A stretch of 23,898 nucleotides of DNA from Candidatus Peribacterales bacterium (GCA_021731345.1 JAKFXO010000084.1:1-23898), one strand, 5' to 3'; numbered from the stretch's first letter, positions 13,573 to 21,111 are shown. Numbers and translations: made by a program. The notes: generated by a model from the letters alone, not told the origin.

Positions 13573-13648
13573 GCCCCCGTAGCTCAGTGGATAGAGCAGA
13601 AGGTTTCTAACCTTTTGGTCGCAGGTTCGATTCCTGCCGGGGGTACCA
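13573..13648 (+). tRNA. tRNA-Arg (anticodon TCT)
   Basis: Reads AGA/AGG codons. The acceptor GCCCCCG pairs with CGGGGGT, followed by A and an encoded CCA (13646-13648). The D-stem is GCTC/GAGC. The anticodon stem GAAGG/CCTTT encloses TTTCTAA, giving TCT. The T-arm is GCAGG-TTCGATT-CCTGC. Length is 76 bases. Confidence 0.97.
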
Positions 13649-13695
13649 ACATTGATGGGTAAATACTCATGGCCGCACGAGCAGTCGTTTTGAGC

Positions 13696-13701
13696 TATAC
13701 T
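13696..13701 (+). promoter_or_regulatory. -10 hexamer six bases before the DUF4870-like gene
   Basis: TATACT at 13696-13701, then GTGGCC, then ATG 13708. Predicted transcript is leaderless. Confidence 0.55.
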
Positions 13702-13707
13702 GTGGCC

Positions 13708-14184
13708 ATGAATGACCACAATACAGCTCCCGCCGGCGAGACAGACGAGCAGCGCGATATTCGAGTAAATAAAGACATCGCAGCATTTAGCTACGTGTGG
13801 ATCATGTCGGTCATTATTTATATTGCACGTAAAGATTCTCGTTTCATTCAGTACCACAGCAAGCAGGGGATTGTGCTCTTTCTTCTCACTATTCCTGCAG
13901 CGATGATTCCGGTGATTGGTAATCTACTTGTTCTTGTTATTGCTGGAGGAATGATTCTTGGCTTTATTCATGCTGCTCAGGGCAAGTATGAAGACGTTCC
14001 GCTGGCTGGTGAACTTTCAAAGGGAAACATGAAGGTGAAGGACTTGGTTCATGCCATGGCACAGCTCCTCGAGAAGTTGGCAGATCTTCTGAAGCGCATG
14101 TTTCATAAGTCCGCCCAGGAACCTCAAAAGACTCCTCCTTCAGATTCGTCAGTAGACACCCCGCCAGTCACTCCGGTATTGTAG
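13708..14184 (+). CDS. DUF4870-like small integral membrane protein
   Basis: 158 residues from ATG 13708. It has a polar N-terminus, then a helix with FSYVWIMSVIIYIA (about 27-40). A short loop ARKDSRFIQYHSKQG follows, the DUF4870 signature with its F-x-x-H-x-KQG. A long hydrophobic hairpin (about 54-90) comes next. The C-terminus is amphipathic and Pro/Ser-rich. The biochemical function of the family is not known to me. A longer frame from ATG 13669 is possible but would place the -10 inside the gene. The gene is followed after eight bases by pyrH. Confidence 0.75.
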   Translation: MNDHNTAPAGETDEQRDIRVNKDIAAFSYVWIMSVIIYIARKDSRFIQYHSKQGIVLFLLTIPAAMIPVIGNLLVLVIAGGMILGFIHAAQGKYEDVPLAGELSKGNMKVKDLVHAMAQLLEKLADLLKRMFHKSAQEPQKTPPSDSSVDTPPVTPVL

Positions 14185-14192
14185 AAGCACAC

Positions 14193-14894
14193 ATGAAGTA
14201 CAAACGAGTCCTCCTCAAGATCTCCGGCGAAGCACTCGCCAGCGGTTTTGGTTTTGACTACGGAAAACTTCACGATATTGCAGCACAAGTCGTAGCGGTT
14301 CATGAATCAGGTATTCAGGTCGTCATCGTTGTTGGTGCCGGCAATATTTGGCGTTTCCGCGACACCACAGAAAGCGGCATCGAGCGTACTGCAAGCGATG
14401 CGATGGGCATGCTTGCAACTATCATGAACGCGGTCGCTTTACAGTCTGCCATTGAAAATTTGGGTGTCTCCACACGTGTGTGTTCTGCCATCAATGTTCC
14501 TCAGCTTGCAGAGCCGTATCTTCGTCGTCGTGCCGAAAGACATCTTGAAAAAAAGCGCATCGTCATCTGCGCAGGAGGCACTGGCAACCCATACTTCACG
14601 ACGGATTCAGCCGCAGCACTCCGTGCACTTGAGCTCAATTGTGGCGTAATCTTAAAAGCATCCACTGTCGATGGCGTGTACGACAAGGATCCAAACAAGT
14701 TCAAGAATGCCAAGAAGTACGAAACGCTAACTTTTCAGGAAGCCATTGAAAAGAACCTTAAAGTTTTCGACCAGTCAGCATTTAGCCTTTGTCGCGAACA
14801 GAATCTTCCGATCATTGTGTTTAATTACGGCAAGAAAGGCGCCTTCCTTGATGCCGCAAGCGGCAAAAAGGTTGGCACGCTTGTGAAAGACTGA
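14193..14894 (+). CDS. pyrH: Uridylate kinase (UMP kinase)
   Basis: Phosphorylates UMP to UDP in the cytoplasm, within the amino-acid-kinase fold. It has 233 residues, the normal length. The opening RVLLKISGEAL is the family phosphate-binding strand. VVIVVGAGNIWR (43-54) corresponds to the usual VxGGGNxxRG, with Ala in place of the middle Gly. ERTASDAMGMLATIMNA (64-80) is the UMP-binding stretch with the conserved D69. Later GGTGNPYFTTDSAA and ASTVDGVYDKDP complete the signature. A TATTGT hexamer ten bases upstream and GAAG are weak initiation signals. It is paired with frr as in many bacteria. Confidence 0.97.
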   Translation: MKYKRVLLKISGEALASGFGFDYGKLHDIAAQVVAVHESGIQVVIVVGAGNIWRFRDTTESGIERTASDAMGMLATIMNAVALQSAIENLGVSTRVCSAINVPQLAEPYLRRRAERHLEKKRIVICAGGTGNPYFTTDSAAALRALELNCGVILKASTVDGVYDKDPNKFKNAKKYETLTFQEAIEKNLKVFDQSAFSLCREQNLPIIVFNYGKKGAFLDAASGKKVGTLVKD

Positions 14895-14917
14895 TCTTGA
14901 TTTCATATTCTTTGTGC

Positions 14918-14923
14918 TAGAAT
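14918..14923 (+). promoter_or_regulatory. Extended -10 for frr
   Basis: TGC-TAGAAT, hexamer 14918-14923, eight bases before ATG 14932. TTGATT at 14897-14902 is a -35 candidate at 15-base spacing. It gives frr its own promoter, separate from pyrH. Confidence 0.6.
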
Positions 14924-14931
14924 GCCTTCAT

Positions 14932-15471
14932 ATGCATCAGTTTCTTTCTGTATTCCAAGCAGGCGTCAAAAAAACACTAGACCATCTTCATCTTGAGTTC
15001 AGCAAGCTCCAGACGGGACGAGCAAATGCGTCGCTCGTGGAACACATCGGAGTTGATGCGTACGGTCAAAGAATGGAAATGAAAGCTGTGGCCAGTATTT
15101 CCGTTCAAGACGCTCGTTCTATCGTGCTTCAGCCCTGGGACAAGTCAGTCCTCGGAGCTGTTGAAAAAGCTATTCAGCTCGCAAATATTGGAGTCAACCC
15201 AGTAAATGACGGTATCGTGATTCGGCTCAACTTTCCTCCGATGACAGAGGAGCGACGCTCACAAATCACAAAAATCGTTCATCAGCTTGCTGAGGCCGCT
15301 AAAATTTCTGTTCGTCAGGAGCGTCAAAAGATCAATGATGCTACGAAGGAGATTGCCGATGAAGATGAGAAAGAACGCGTGCAGAAAGATCTACAGAAGA
15401 TGGTCGATGACGCAAACAAGGCAATCGAAGACATTGCCAAGAAGAAAGAGCAGGATGTCATGACGGTCTAA
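14932..15471 (+). CDS. frr: Ribosome recycling factor
   Basis: Splits post-termination ribosomes together with EF-G. It has 179 residues from ATG 14932, close to the usual 185. Family landmarks are LQTGRANASLVEHIGVDAYG (normally RTGRA-P-LLD-I-V-YG), ISVQDARSIVLQPWDKS, IGVNPVNDGIVIRL, FPPMTEERR and the long C-terminal helix. The canonical arginine in LTGRA is present. An in-frame GTG at 14914 would put the start inside the -10 region, so it was rejected. Spacing to pyrH is 37 bases. Confidence 0.97.
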   Translation: MHQFLSVFQAGVKKTLDHLHLEFSKLQTGRANASLVEHIGVDAYGQRMEMKAVASISVQDARSIVLQPWDKSVLGAVEKAIQLANIGVNPVNDGIVIRLNFPPMTEERRSQITKIVHQLAEAAKISVRQERQKINDATKEIADEDEKERVQKDLQKMVDDANKAIEDIAKKKEQDVMTV

Positions 15472-15477
15472 ATCTGT

Positions 15478-15483
15478 TAGGAT
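15478..15483 (+). promoter_or_regulatory. Extended -10 six bases before the PurQ-like gene
   Basis: TGT-TAGGAT, hexamer 15478-15483, then TTCGCC, then ATG 15490. The predicted transcript starts at the start codon, although the gap to frr is only 18 bases. Confidence 0.55.
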
Positions 15484-15489
15484 TTCGCC

Positions 15490-16740
15490 ATGAAGAAAAA
15501 GCCTCTGTTCGCCATCCCGAGTTTCCCTGGTAGCAATGGGGAAACGGATAATTTGCGCGTTCTTCGGCGTTGTGGCTTTGATGCCTTCGTCTTCCGTTGG
15601 AATGATTCTTTGGAAAAACTGAAAGATGTTGACGGATATTTCTTTGGCGCAGGCTTTAGCTACGAAGATCGAGGTAGATCAGGCATGGTGGCAGCTCGAG
15701 ACCCTTTGTTTGATTTCATGCGTCTCGAGGCTGCAAAAGGCAAAGTCATCGTCGGTAACTGCAACGGAGCGCAGGTGCTTATTGAAAGCGGTCTTATTCC
15801 GGTAGGGGATAAGCTGCGCATGTGTTTGGCTCACAATGCTATTCGTGAGTCAGATGGAAGCTGGAAGTCGCCTGGATTCCTCAATGAATGGATTTGGATT
15901 ACTCCTGCATGCAAACCAGATCGATGCGCTACATCGAACTGGACGGGTGCTATGCATATCCCTATCGCGCACGGAGAGGGGCGCTTTGTAACTCGAGACC
16001 CTGAACTTATCGCCGAGCTTGAGAAAAACGACCAAGTAGCTTTTCGTTACTGCACACCAGATGCAGTACCTGCAGCTAAGGCTCCTTTTACGCCAAATGG
16101 CTCAACAGGTGGCATTGCAGGTATTTGTAACAAAGAAGGAAACGTCGTCGGCATGATGCCTCACCCTGAACGAACGGAACTTGGGGACAGGTACTTCATG
16201 TCTATCCTGACGTGGCTTGAGAACAATAAGAAAAAAGCATCATCTGTGACGCGTACGCCTGCTGGTGCTCTCAAGGTGTCCGATCGTGCAGTTATGCCGG
16301 TTGAAATTTATATTGATACACTCATTACCAATAACGAAGAGCGAACTGTAGAACAGGCTGCACGCAGAATTGAGTCAGGCTTGAGGCTCAAGCAGTACCG
16401 CTTTGTTGGACTCAAGGATGATCGTACCGAGGAACTTCTTTCGTCGTTGTCGTTCTTCAATCCAAATAAAGAGATTGCATACGTGAGGACGCGTGGGACG
16501 TTTCACAAATGGGATCCTGATGCTAAAAAACTTGAAAAAGCCGCTCATCCGATTCTGAAGGGTGTGCCACTTCTGCGCAGAGACGAGCCAGATACTGGGG
16601 GTTCTTCACTTGGTGGAGATAGCCAAACCGGAGTGTGTTACGACTGCAGAGAAGTATCGGAATCATCACTTCTCAAAACAGATGTGTGTGAAGTGTTTTG
16701 CAATCCACACTCCTCAACCCTTGAACGTCTTAGGGTGTGA
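15490..16740 (+). CDS. PurQ-like glutamine amidotransferase with a C-terminal extension
   Basis: 416 residues, of which about 1-245 match the glutaminase subunit of FGAM synthase. It has FPGSN at 12-16, GAGFSYEDRGRSG (family GGFSYGDYLR-G), the nucleophile in VGNCNGAQVL (C91) and the HPER pair (H225, E227). These residues would release ammonia from glutamine for purine synthesis. Family proteins stop near residue 230. Here about 170 more residues follow. First comes a beta-alpha-beta-like part (about 272-335, VEIYIDTLI...YRFVGL), reminiscent in outline of PurS. Then comes a tail with CYDC and CEVFC that could bind a metal. No purL or purS is near. The substrate may therefore not be FGAR. The stop overlaps the next start (GTGA). 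Confidence 0.8.
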   Translation: MKKKPLFAIPSFPGSNGETDNLRVLRRCGFDAFVFRWNDSLEKLKDVDGYFFGAGFSYEDRGRSGMVAARDPLFDFMRLEAAKGKVIVGNCNGAQVLIESGLIPVGDKLRMCLAHNAIRESDGSWKSPGFLNEWIWITPACKPDRCATSNWTGAMHIPIAHGEGRFVTRDPELIAELEKNDQVAFRYCTPDAVPAAKAPFTPNGSTGGIAGICNKEGNVVGMMPHPERTELGDRYFMSILTWLENNKKKASSVTRTPAGALKVSDRAVMPVEIYIDTLITNNEERTVEQAARRIESGLRLKQYRFVGLKDDRTEELLSSLSFFNPNKEIAYVRTRGTFHKWDPDAKKLEKAAHPILKGVPLLRRDEPDTGGSSLGGDSQTGVCYDCREVSESSLLKTDVCEVFCNPHSSTLERLRV

Positions 16741-17195
16741 CGAAAGACATCGTCATCATCGCGCACAACATTCGCTCACTGTGGAACATCGGAGCAGTGT
16801 TTCGTAGTGCTGACGCGTTTTCTGTGTCACATATTCACTTAACGGGTTATACGGCTACTCCGCCCCGAAAGGAGATTGGTAAGACAGCGCTCGGCGCAGA
16901 AAAGACTATTCCGTGGTCAGAAGAAAAAGACCCGGTGAGTGTTATTCAACAACGTAAAAAGGAGGGCTATACCGTCATTTCTTTAGAATTGGGACAAGGA
17001 AGCACTCCCTTGATGGATTTCAAGTCTGAAAAACCAGTCTGCATCATTTTAGGTCATGAAATTCTGGGAGTACCCAAGGAACTCATGGCACTTTCAGACG
17101 CCACGGTGCATATTCCGATGCTTGGGGCTAAAAACTCGCTCAATGTGTCTGTTGCTGCAGGAATTGCAATGTACGCAATTCGGTGTTGCAGTTGA
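16737..17195 (+). CDS. SPOUT (TrmH/SpoU-family) RNA 2'-O-methyltransferase
   Basis: Probably methylates a ribose 2'-OH in tRNA or rRNA with SAM. It has 152 residues, matching the catalytic SPOUT domain alone without an RNA-binding extension. Motif 1 is NIRSLWNIGAVFRSADAF (11-28). Motif 2 is ILGHEILGVP (104-113) and motif 3 is IPMLGAKNSLNVSVAAGIA (126-144), forming the knot. The target is unknown: it could be a TrmL- or TrmH-like tRNA enzyme. GTG 16737 overlaps the upstream stop as GTGA, which implies translational coupling with the PurQ-like gene. Confidence 0.92.
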   Translation: MTKDIVIIAHNIRSLWNIGAVFRSADAFSVSHIHLTGYTATPPRKEIGKTALGAEKTIPWSEEKDPVSVIQQRKKEGYTVISLELGQGSTPLMDFKSEKPVCIILGHEILGVPKELMALSDATVHIPMLGAKNSLNVSVAAGIAMYAIRCCS

Positions 17196-17213
17196 AAAAA
17201 CGCATATTTATGC

Positions 17214-17219
17214 TACGAT
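17214..17219 (+). promoter_or_regulatory. Extended -10 for the gene at 17244
   Basis: TGC-TACGAT with the hexamer at 17214-17219, 24 bases before ATG 17244. The leader from about 17226 is pyrimidine-rich (CTTTCCTCACGTCCTT). Confidence 0.5.
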
Positions 17220-17243
17220 GGTGACGTCTTTCCTCACGTCCTT

Positions 17244-17870
17244 ATGGCTGATCAAACGCAAGGAGCAAACCCTCCGCGCCCAGGAGATCCGGTACCGAAT
17301 GGTGGACTTGATCCAACGCAGGTATTTGGCTCCCCTCCACCACCTCCAGCGCAACAAGCTGGAGCTCAGCAAGATGGTGCGAATCCTCCGGCGCAGGACG
17401 CAAGCCCTCCACCACCTCCGGTAGGTGTCCAGGCTACAAAAGAAGCAGGATACGATGATGAGGATATCAGAATTCTTGCCGAAGTTGGAAACTATCGCTT
17501 CGGTGCTGTGTCTCTCGGACTCAATAATAACAATGTTCTTATTCCTGCCCATCCAGAGACTCAATTTGATGAGCAAGTTTTTCTGGGACTACTTCGCGGT
17601 TCCATCTCTCTTACGCGAGATGAGAAGTGGCGCATCATTCAGGCCATTCCTAAGCTTAGTCAGTTTCAAATTGATGAGCTCCAGAAAATTCTTGATGAAG
17701 AAAAGTATAAGTTTAGCCAGCTTTCACCAAAGCACTTGAAGCACCTCATGCAGCTTGAGAAGAAGCATTCTCAAGACTGGGTTGATCTTCAGGCGTTGTA
17801 TGTCCAGCAGTCTGCAAAGCAAAAGGAGCAGGCACAGGCTGATGACATCCGTAAGCAGCTCGGACTGTAA
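17244..17870 (+). CDS. Unknown protein: Pro-rich N-terminus, charged helical C-terminus
   Basis: 208 residues, no signal peptide or membrane helix. Residues 1-62 are low-complexity Pro/Gln/Ala/Gly with two poly-Pro runs (31-35, 55-59). Residues 70-115 form a small mixed region. Residues 120-205 are strongly helical, with SLTRDEKWRIIQAIPKLSQ and FQIDELQKILDEEKYKF. The EKWRIIQAIPKLS-FQIDEL stretch resembles a helical motif I associate with CPR hypothetical proteins, but I cannot name a function. Its stop abuts the stop of the convergent gene (TAATTA). Confidence 0.8.
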   Translation: MADQTQGANPPRPGDPVPNGGLDPTQVFGSPPPPPAQQAGAQQDGANPPAQDASPPPPPVGVQATKEAGYDDEDIRILAEVGNYRFGAVSLGLNNNNVLIPAHPETQFDEQVFLGLLRGSISLTRDEKWRIIQAIPKLSQFQIDELQKILDEEKYKFSQLSPKHLKHLMQLEKKHSQDWVDLQALYVQQSAKQKEQAQADDIRKQLGL

Positions 17871-18683
17871 TTACGCAAGCAGCTTTACGCCTACGAAAAG
17901 AACGATTCCAAGGATGGAAATCGAGATACCTGCAAGAAGTCCTCCTTTCACAGCTTTGTGAATGGCGGACATCATGAGGAAGATGAAAATAGCTGCGATA
18001 AAACTAAAGATTAGCGGAGACAAATAAAATGCCTGCACGAACGGAATGTCCCACGGAAGTACTCTATACACCGAGTAGTAGCCTACGGCGACAAACAGTC
18101 CATACCAGGCAAGTAGCCAACCTGCGTACAAACGTAGAGTTGCTGTCAGTGGGTGATACGTACCGCCAGGAACTTTACTTGCCACTGCGGGTGCACTTTT
18201 TGTGACAGGTTCTGCAATGTTCGTAAATCCGATCGTTTGCCTTGGTGCAGGTGCTTTAGGAGCCTGTGGAATTGGTGCTGGATTTTGGCTCTGCGAAGGA
18301 GCTACTTTCACACCTCGTTGCCATTGGTCGAGCTCAGCGTCTTTGTATTGCGGAAGGACGCCAACTGGGGACAGCATGGAAAGAAAAAGCTTCTGATCAT
18401 CACGAAGCTTCTTAAATGCCTCGTACTTACTTTGTGCCTGCATGGTACCGCGGCGAACTGTGCCAGCAGTGTCCTTACCCTCAAAAGCGAAGACTGGCAT
18501 CTGTGTCTCGGGAGCTGCTTCAGCAGCGACCACTGGTTTTGCACGAGATGCTTCAGAGATCTCGATAACTTCTAGGTTCAGGTCTTCCAATGCTTTTCGA
18601 GCATTCAGTTCATCCGGAGAGTCGATGGACCCTCGGACTTCCTTATTGTCGTCATTTGTCGCCCTGTACGTGAAGAGTGTCAT
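17871..18683 (-). CDS. Membrane protein with two GspF/PilC-like N-terminal modules
   Basis: 270 residues. Residues 1-43 (TLFTYRATNDDNKEVRGSIDS...ALEDLNLEVIEIS) and 62-105 (PVFAFEGKDTAGTVRRGTMQA...KKLRDDQKLFL) each follow the N-terminal pattern of type II secretion/type IV pilus GspF/PilC proteins: F-x-Y-x-A-x-D-x-x-G-x-x-x-x-G-x-I, then a helix and strand. A Pro/Ala linker (about 128-175) leads to three C-terminal membrane helices (about 183-203, 218-240, 248-268). The GspF cytoplasmic domains are absent, so this is not a standard PilC. The leader ACCTGCTTCCGCCTCCGT between it and the upstream lipoprotein stop (18 bases) is pyrimidine-rich. The pair is probably co-transcribed. Function unknown. 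Confidence 0.75.
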   Translation of the reverse strand: MTLFTYRATNDDNKEVRGSIDSPDELNARKALEDLNLEVIEISEASRAKPVVAAEAAPETQMPVFAFEGKDTAGTVRRGTMQAQSKYEAFKKLRDDQKLFLSMLSPVGVLPQYKDAELDQWQRGVKVAPSQSQNPAPIPQAPKAPAPRQTIGFTNIAEPVTKSAPAVASKVPGGTYHPLTATLRLYAGWLLAWYGLFVAVGYYSVYRVLPWDIPFVQAFYLSPLIFSFIAAIFIFLMMSAIHKAVKGGLLAGISISILGIVLFVGVKLLA

Positions 18684-18701
18684 ACGGAGGCGGAAGCAGG
18701 T

Positions 18702-19814
18702 TTACTGAGCGCCGGCGTACGGCGTGATGTGTGACAGCATATAGGTAACCGCTGCCTTGAGTCTTGCATCAGCAATAATTTCAAAGTGTGTGCCGTCATC
18801 CCAGTCCCTAAAGCCGATGATATCTGACCCCTGGGTCTTGATCTGACCATCCTGCGCCTGCATGGAGGCAGATGTGCCGGAGACAAGATTCATGATAATA
18901 GCACCGTCACCTAGCTCTGCGATATCAACCATACCAAGCTCGACGTGCCACAGGTTGCTGGTCGTTGCTCCGAAAGATTTGAAGTACCAGTTTTTGTGCA
19001 CAGGAATACAAAATGCAATGTGACTGGTGCAGTATTTCTGAGTCCAAAGACTGTCTTGATCATACGTCTGCTTCGCGAGGGTGACATTCTGCTGTTCCAT
19101 GGCTGCAGAATCCGCTGGTACGGAAATACTGGAACTCGACGAAGAGGTGGTAGACGAAGTAGATGATGATTTGCTGCTGTTTTTTGATGATGACGTGGTG
19201 GCAGCAGACGAAGTTTTCGAGGAAGAGACGGATGATGATGTCTCACTGCTCGACATGGTAGAGGAGGAAGAGCTTTCCTTGGAAACACAGATGCCCGAAC
19301 AGTCTGCACCACCGTTCATAGGGTCGCAGCTGTCACTTGGATCATCAACACAATCTTGACCTTCCTCACACTGAATTCCTGCAATACCTCCACACATTTT
19401 TTTGGTGCCTTCAGAAGACTCTTCTGAAGACGAGGAGGATTCCTGAAGAACATCAAGAACGATGACCTCTTCTGCTCGTAGCAACATGCCACCAGCCTCT
19501 ACTGTTGGCTGTAGTGAGCCATGAACCTCAACACGCTTGCCAAGATAGGTGTTCAAATTTAGGTTTGCATCTGTGGACTCCAGGACAAGAAACTGGCCAT
19601 CATCAAGTGATAGCTTGTGTGTGCCCTGCATGTAGGTCGTCATGCCAAGTTCATCGATAGTTCCGACGTAACTGACGTTGTGGGTGATGAGATCGTCACT
19701 GCTCACAGACGAGCTAGATGAGCTATTTGTATCGCTGGGGGTTGGGGCAGAGCCAAAATTACACGCTGTAAGGAGCGAGAGGCTGAAAACGGCTGGAAGA
19801 AGTAGTCTTCGCAT
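18702..19814 (-). CDS. Ser-rich lipoprotein with OB-like and Cys-cluster modules
   Basis: 370 residues, exported and lipid-anchored: lipobox LTAC with Cys18. Residues about 47-122 form a beta-rich unit (GTIDELG, KLSLDDGQF, YLGKRVEVHG) that suggests an OB-like fold. Residues 141-176 carry six Cys in the pattern CGG-x-AG-x2-C-x2-GQ-x-C-x-DDPSDSCDP-x2-GGADC-x-GIC. This matches a short bacterial Cys-cluster motif seen in secreted proteins. Two Ser-rich linkers (126-134 and about 180-230) flank it. The C-terminal domain (about 240-370) has two Cys (YCTSHIAFC) and is unknown to me. The Ser/Thr linkers are likely O-glycosylation sites. It is followed by the GspF-like gene after 18 bases. Confidence 0.85.
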   Translation of the reverse strand: MRRLLLPAVFSLSLLTACNFGSAPTPSDTNSSSSSSVSSDDLITHNVSYVGTIDELGMTTYMQGTHKLSLDDGQFLVLESTDANLNLNTYLGKRVEVHGSLQPTVEAGGMLLRAEEVIVLDVLQESSSSSEESSEGTKKMCGGIAGIQCEEGQDCVDDPSDSCDPMNGGADCSGICVSKESSSSSTMSSSETSSSVSSSKTSSAATTSSSKNSSKSSSTSSTTSSSSSSISVPADSAAMEQQNVTLAKQTYDQDSLWTQKYCTSHIAFCIPVHKNWYFKSFGATTSNLWHVELGMVDIAELGDGAIIMNLVSGTSASMQAQDGQIKTQGSDIIGFRDWDDGTHFEIIADARLKAAVTYMLSHITPYAGAQ

Positions 19815-19837
19815 TGGGTTCGGGGGATGAGGATCGC

Positions 19838-19843
19838 ATTATA
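19838..19843 (-). promoter_or_regulatory. Consensus -10 (TATAAT) for the lipoprotein
   Basis: Minus strand TATAAT at 19843-19838, 23 bases before ATG 19814. The leader is about 16 bases and C-rich (TCATCCCCCGAACCCA), without a Shine-Dalgarno. Confidence 0.6.
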
Positions 19844-19898
19844 ACCGTCTTCGCCCATAAGGTACAAAGAGACTCCTGCATCAATAGTAAAAATTATG

Positions 19899-19904
19899 TA
19901 CACT
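19899..19904 (+). promoter_or_regulatory. -10 hexamer seven bases before the M29 aminopeptidase
   Basis: TACACT at 19899-19904 directly preceded by TG, then GCACGAG, then ATG 19912. Predicts a leaderless transcript. Confidence 0.5.
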
Positions 19905-19911
19905 GCACGAG

Positions 19912-21111
19912 ATGTTTCAACCTGATGCATCAGTTCTCGGCAAGTATGCTGACCTTCTCATCAAGTTTGCATTAAACGGAGGTGAGGGTGCAAAAAAGGG
20001 TGAAGTAGTGCAGATCAACGTTCCGGATATCGCAAAGCCTCTCTATAAAGAGATACTTCGAGCAGTCTTGCAGTGTGGTGCGTACCCAAAAACAACCCTT
20101 CTCGCTACGGAAACGGATAAAATCTTTTTTCAGTACGCATCTGAAGATCAGCTTGTTTTCTTCCCAGAGGCGTACAAGCGTGCAGAAGCCGATCTCATTG
20201 ATCATCAGGTTTCCATTATTGCCGAAGCTGATCCAACAGAGCTAAAAAGTGTCGATCCACAACGCCTATTTCGTACGATGGATGCACGACGAAAGTTTCG
20301 CGATTGGCTCTTTGCAAAAGAGCAGGAGAATAAGTTTTCGTGGACACTTGCGCTGTACGGAACCGAAGCCATGGCCAAAGAGGCAGGTATGTCGATCAAA
20401 GACTATTGGGATCAAATCATTCAGGCTTGTTACCTGGACTGCGAGGATCCCATCGCCGAGTGGAAAAAAATTCAGCTCGAGCAGGAGCGCGTAAAAAAAG
20501 CGCTGGATGCTCTTGAAATAGAATGGCTACATGTTGAGGGTAAGAGGATTGATCTGCATGTACAACTGGGCAAAAACCGTCGTTGGCTTGGGGGAAGTTG
20601 CCGAAATATTCCTAGCTTTGAATTATTTGTCTCTCCTGATTGGCATGGCACTGAAGGCACTGTGTACTTCAATCAGCCGCTTTATCGATACGGCAACATT
20701 CTCCGTGACATTACTCTCGAGTTTAAAAAAGGACTTGTCGTGCGTGCCGAAGCAAAAGAAGGTCAGAATGTTTTGGATAGTATGATCAGCCGTAGAAATG
20801 CTGACAAAATTGGTGAATACTCACTGACTGATAGGCGTTTCTCACGCATTACGAAGTTCATGGCAAATACGCTCTTCGATGAAAACATTGGAGGAGAGTT
20901 TGGTAATACACACTTGGCACTTGGCCGCGCCTACAAAGACAGTTTCCCAGGCGATATGAGCAAGCCGACGCCACAGGAATGGGAGGAGTGGGGCTACAAC
21001 GATTCTCCTGAGCACACCGATATCATTTCAACCGAAGACCGCGTCGTGACAGCAACACTGCCGAGCGGAGCCAAGAAAGTCATCTTTAAGGACGGTCAAT
21101 TTACGTTGTAG
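19912..21111 (+). CDS. M29-family metallo-aminopeptidase (aminopeptidase T/PepS-like)
   Basis: Removes N-terminal residues from peptides in the cytoplasm, using a two-metal centre. It has 399 residues, near the family size of about 400-410. The metal ligands of the family fall in order: E248 in SPDWHGTEGTV, E302 in KIGEYSL, H334 and Y341 in NTHLALGRAY, H368 and D370 in NDSPEHTDII. RNIPSFELFVSP and TLFDEN are additional family signatures. The start fits the family N-terminus. It is followed by a strong bidirectional terminator. A role in peptide scavenging would fit an auxotrophic lifestyle (inference). Confidence 0.95.
   Translation: MFQPDASVLGKYADLLIKFALNGGEGAKKGEVVQINVPDIAKPLYKEILRAVLQCGAYPKTTLLATETDKIFFQYASEDQLVFFPEAYKRAEADLIDHQVSIIAEADPTELKSVDPQRLFRTMDARRKFRDWLFAKEQENKFSWTLALYGTEAMAKEAGMSIKDYWDQIIQACYLDCEDPIAEWKKIQLEQERVKKALDALEIEWLHVEGKRIDLHVQLGKNRRWLGGSCRNIPSFELFVSPDWHGTEGTVYFNQPLYRYGNILRDITLEFKKGLVVRAEAKEGQNVLDSMISRRNADKIGEYSLTDRRFSRITKFMANTLFDENIGGEFGNTHLALGRAYKDSFPGDMSKPTPQEWEEWGYNDSPEHTDIISTEDRVVTATLPSGAKKVIFKDGQFTL

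Noticed and set aside
14914..14931. GTG start for frr at 14914
   Set aside because: It lies in the TGC-TAGAAT promoter element and adds residues absent from the family.
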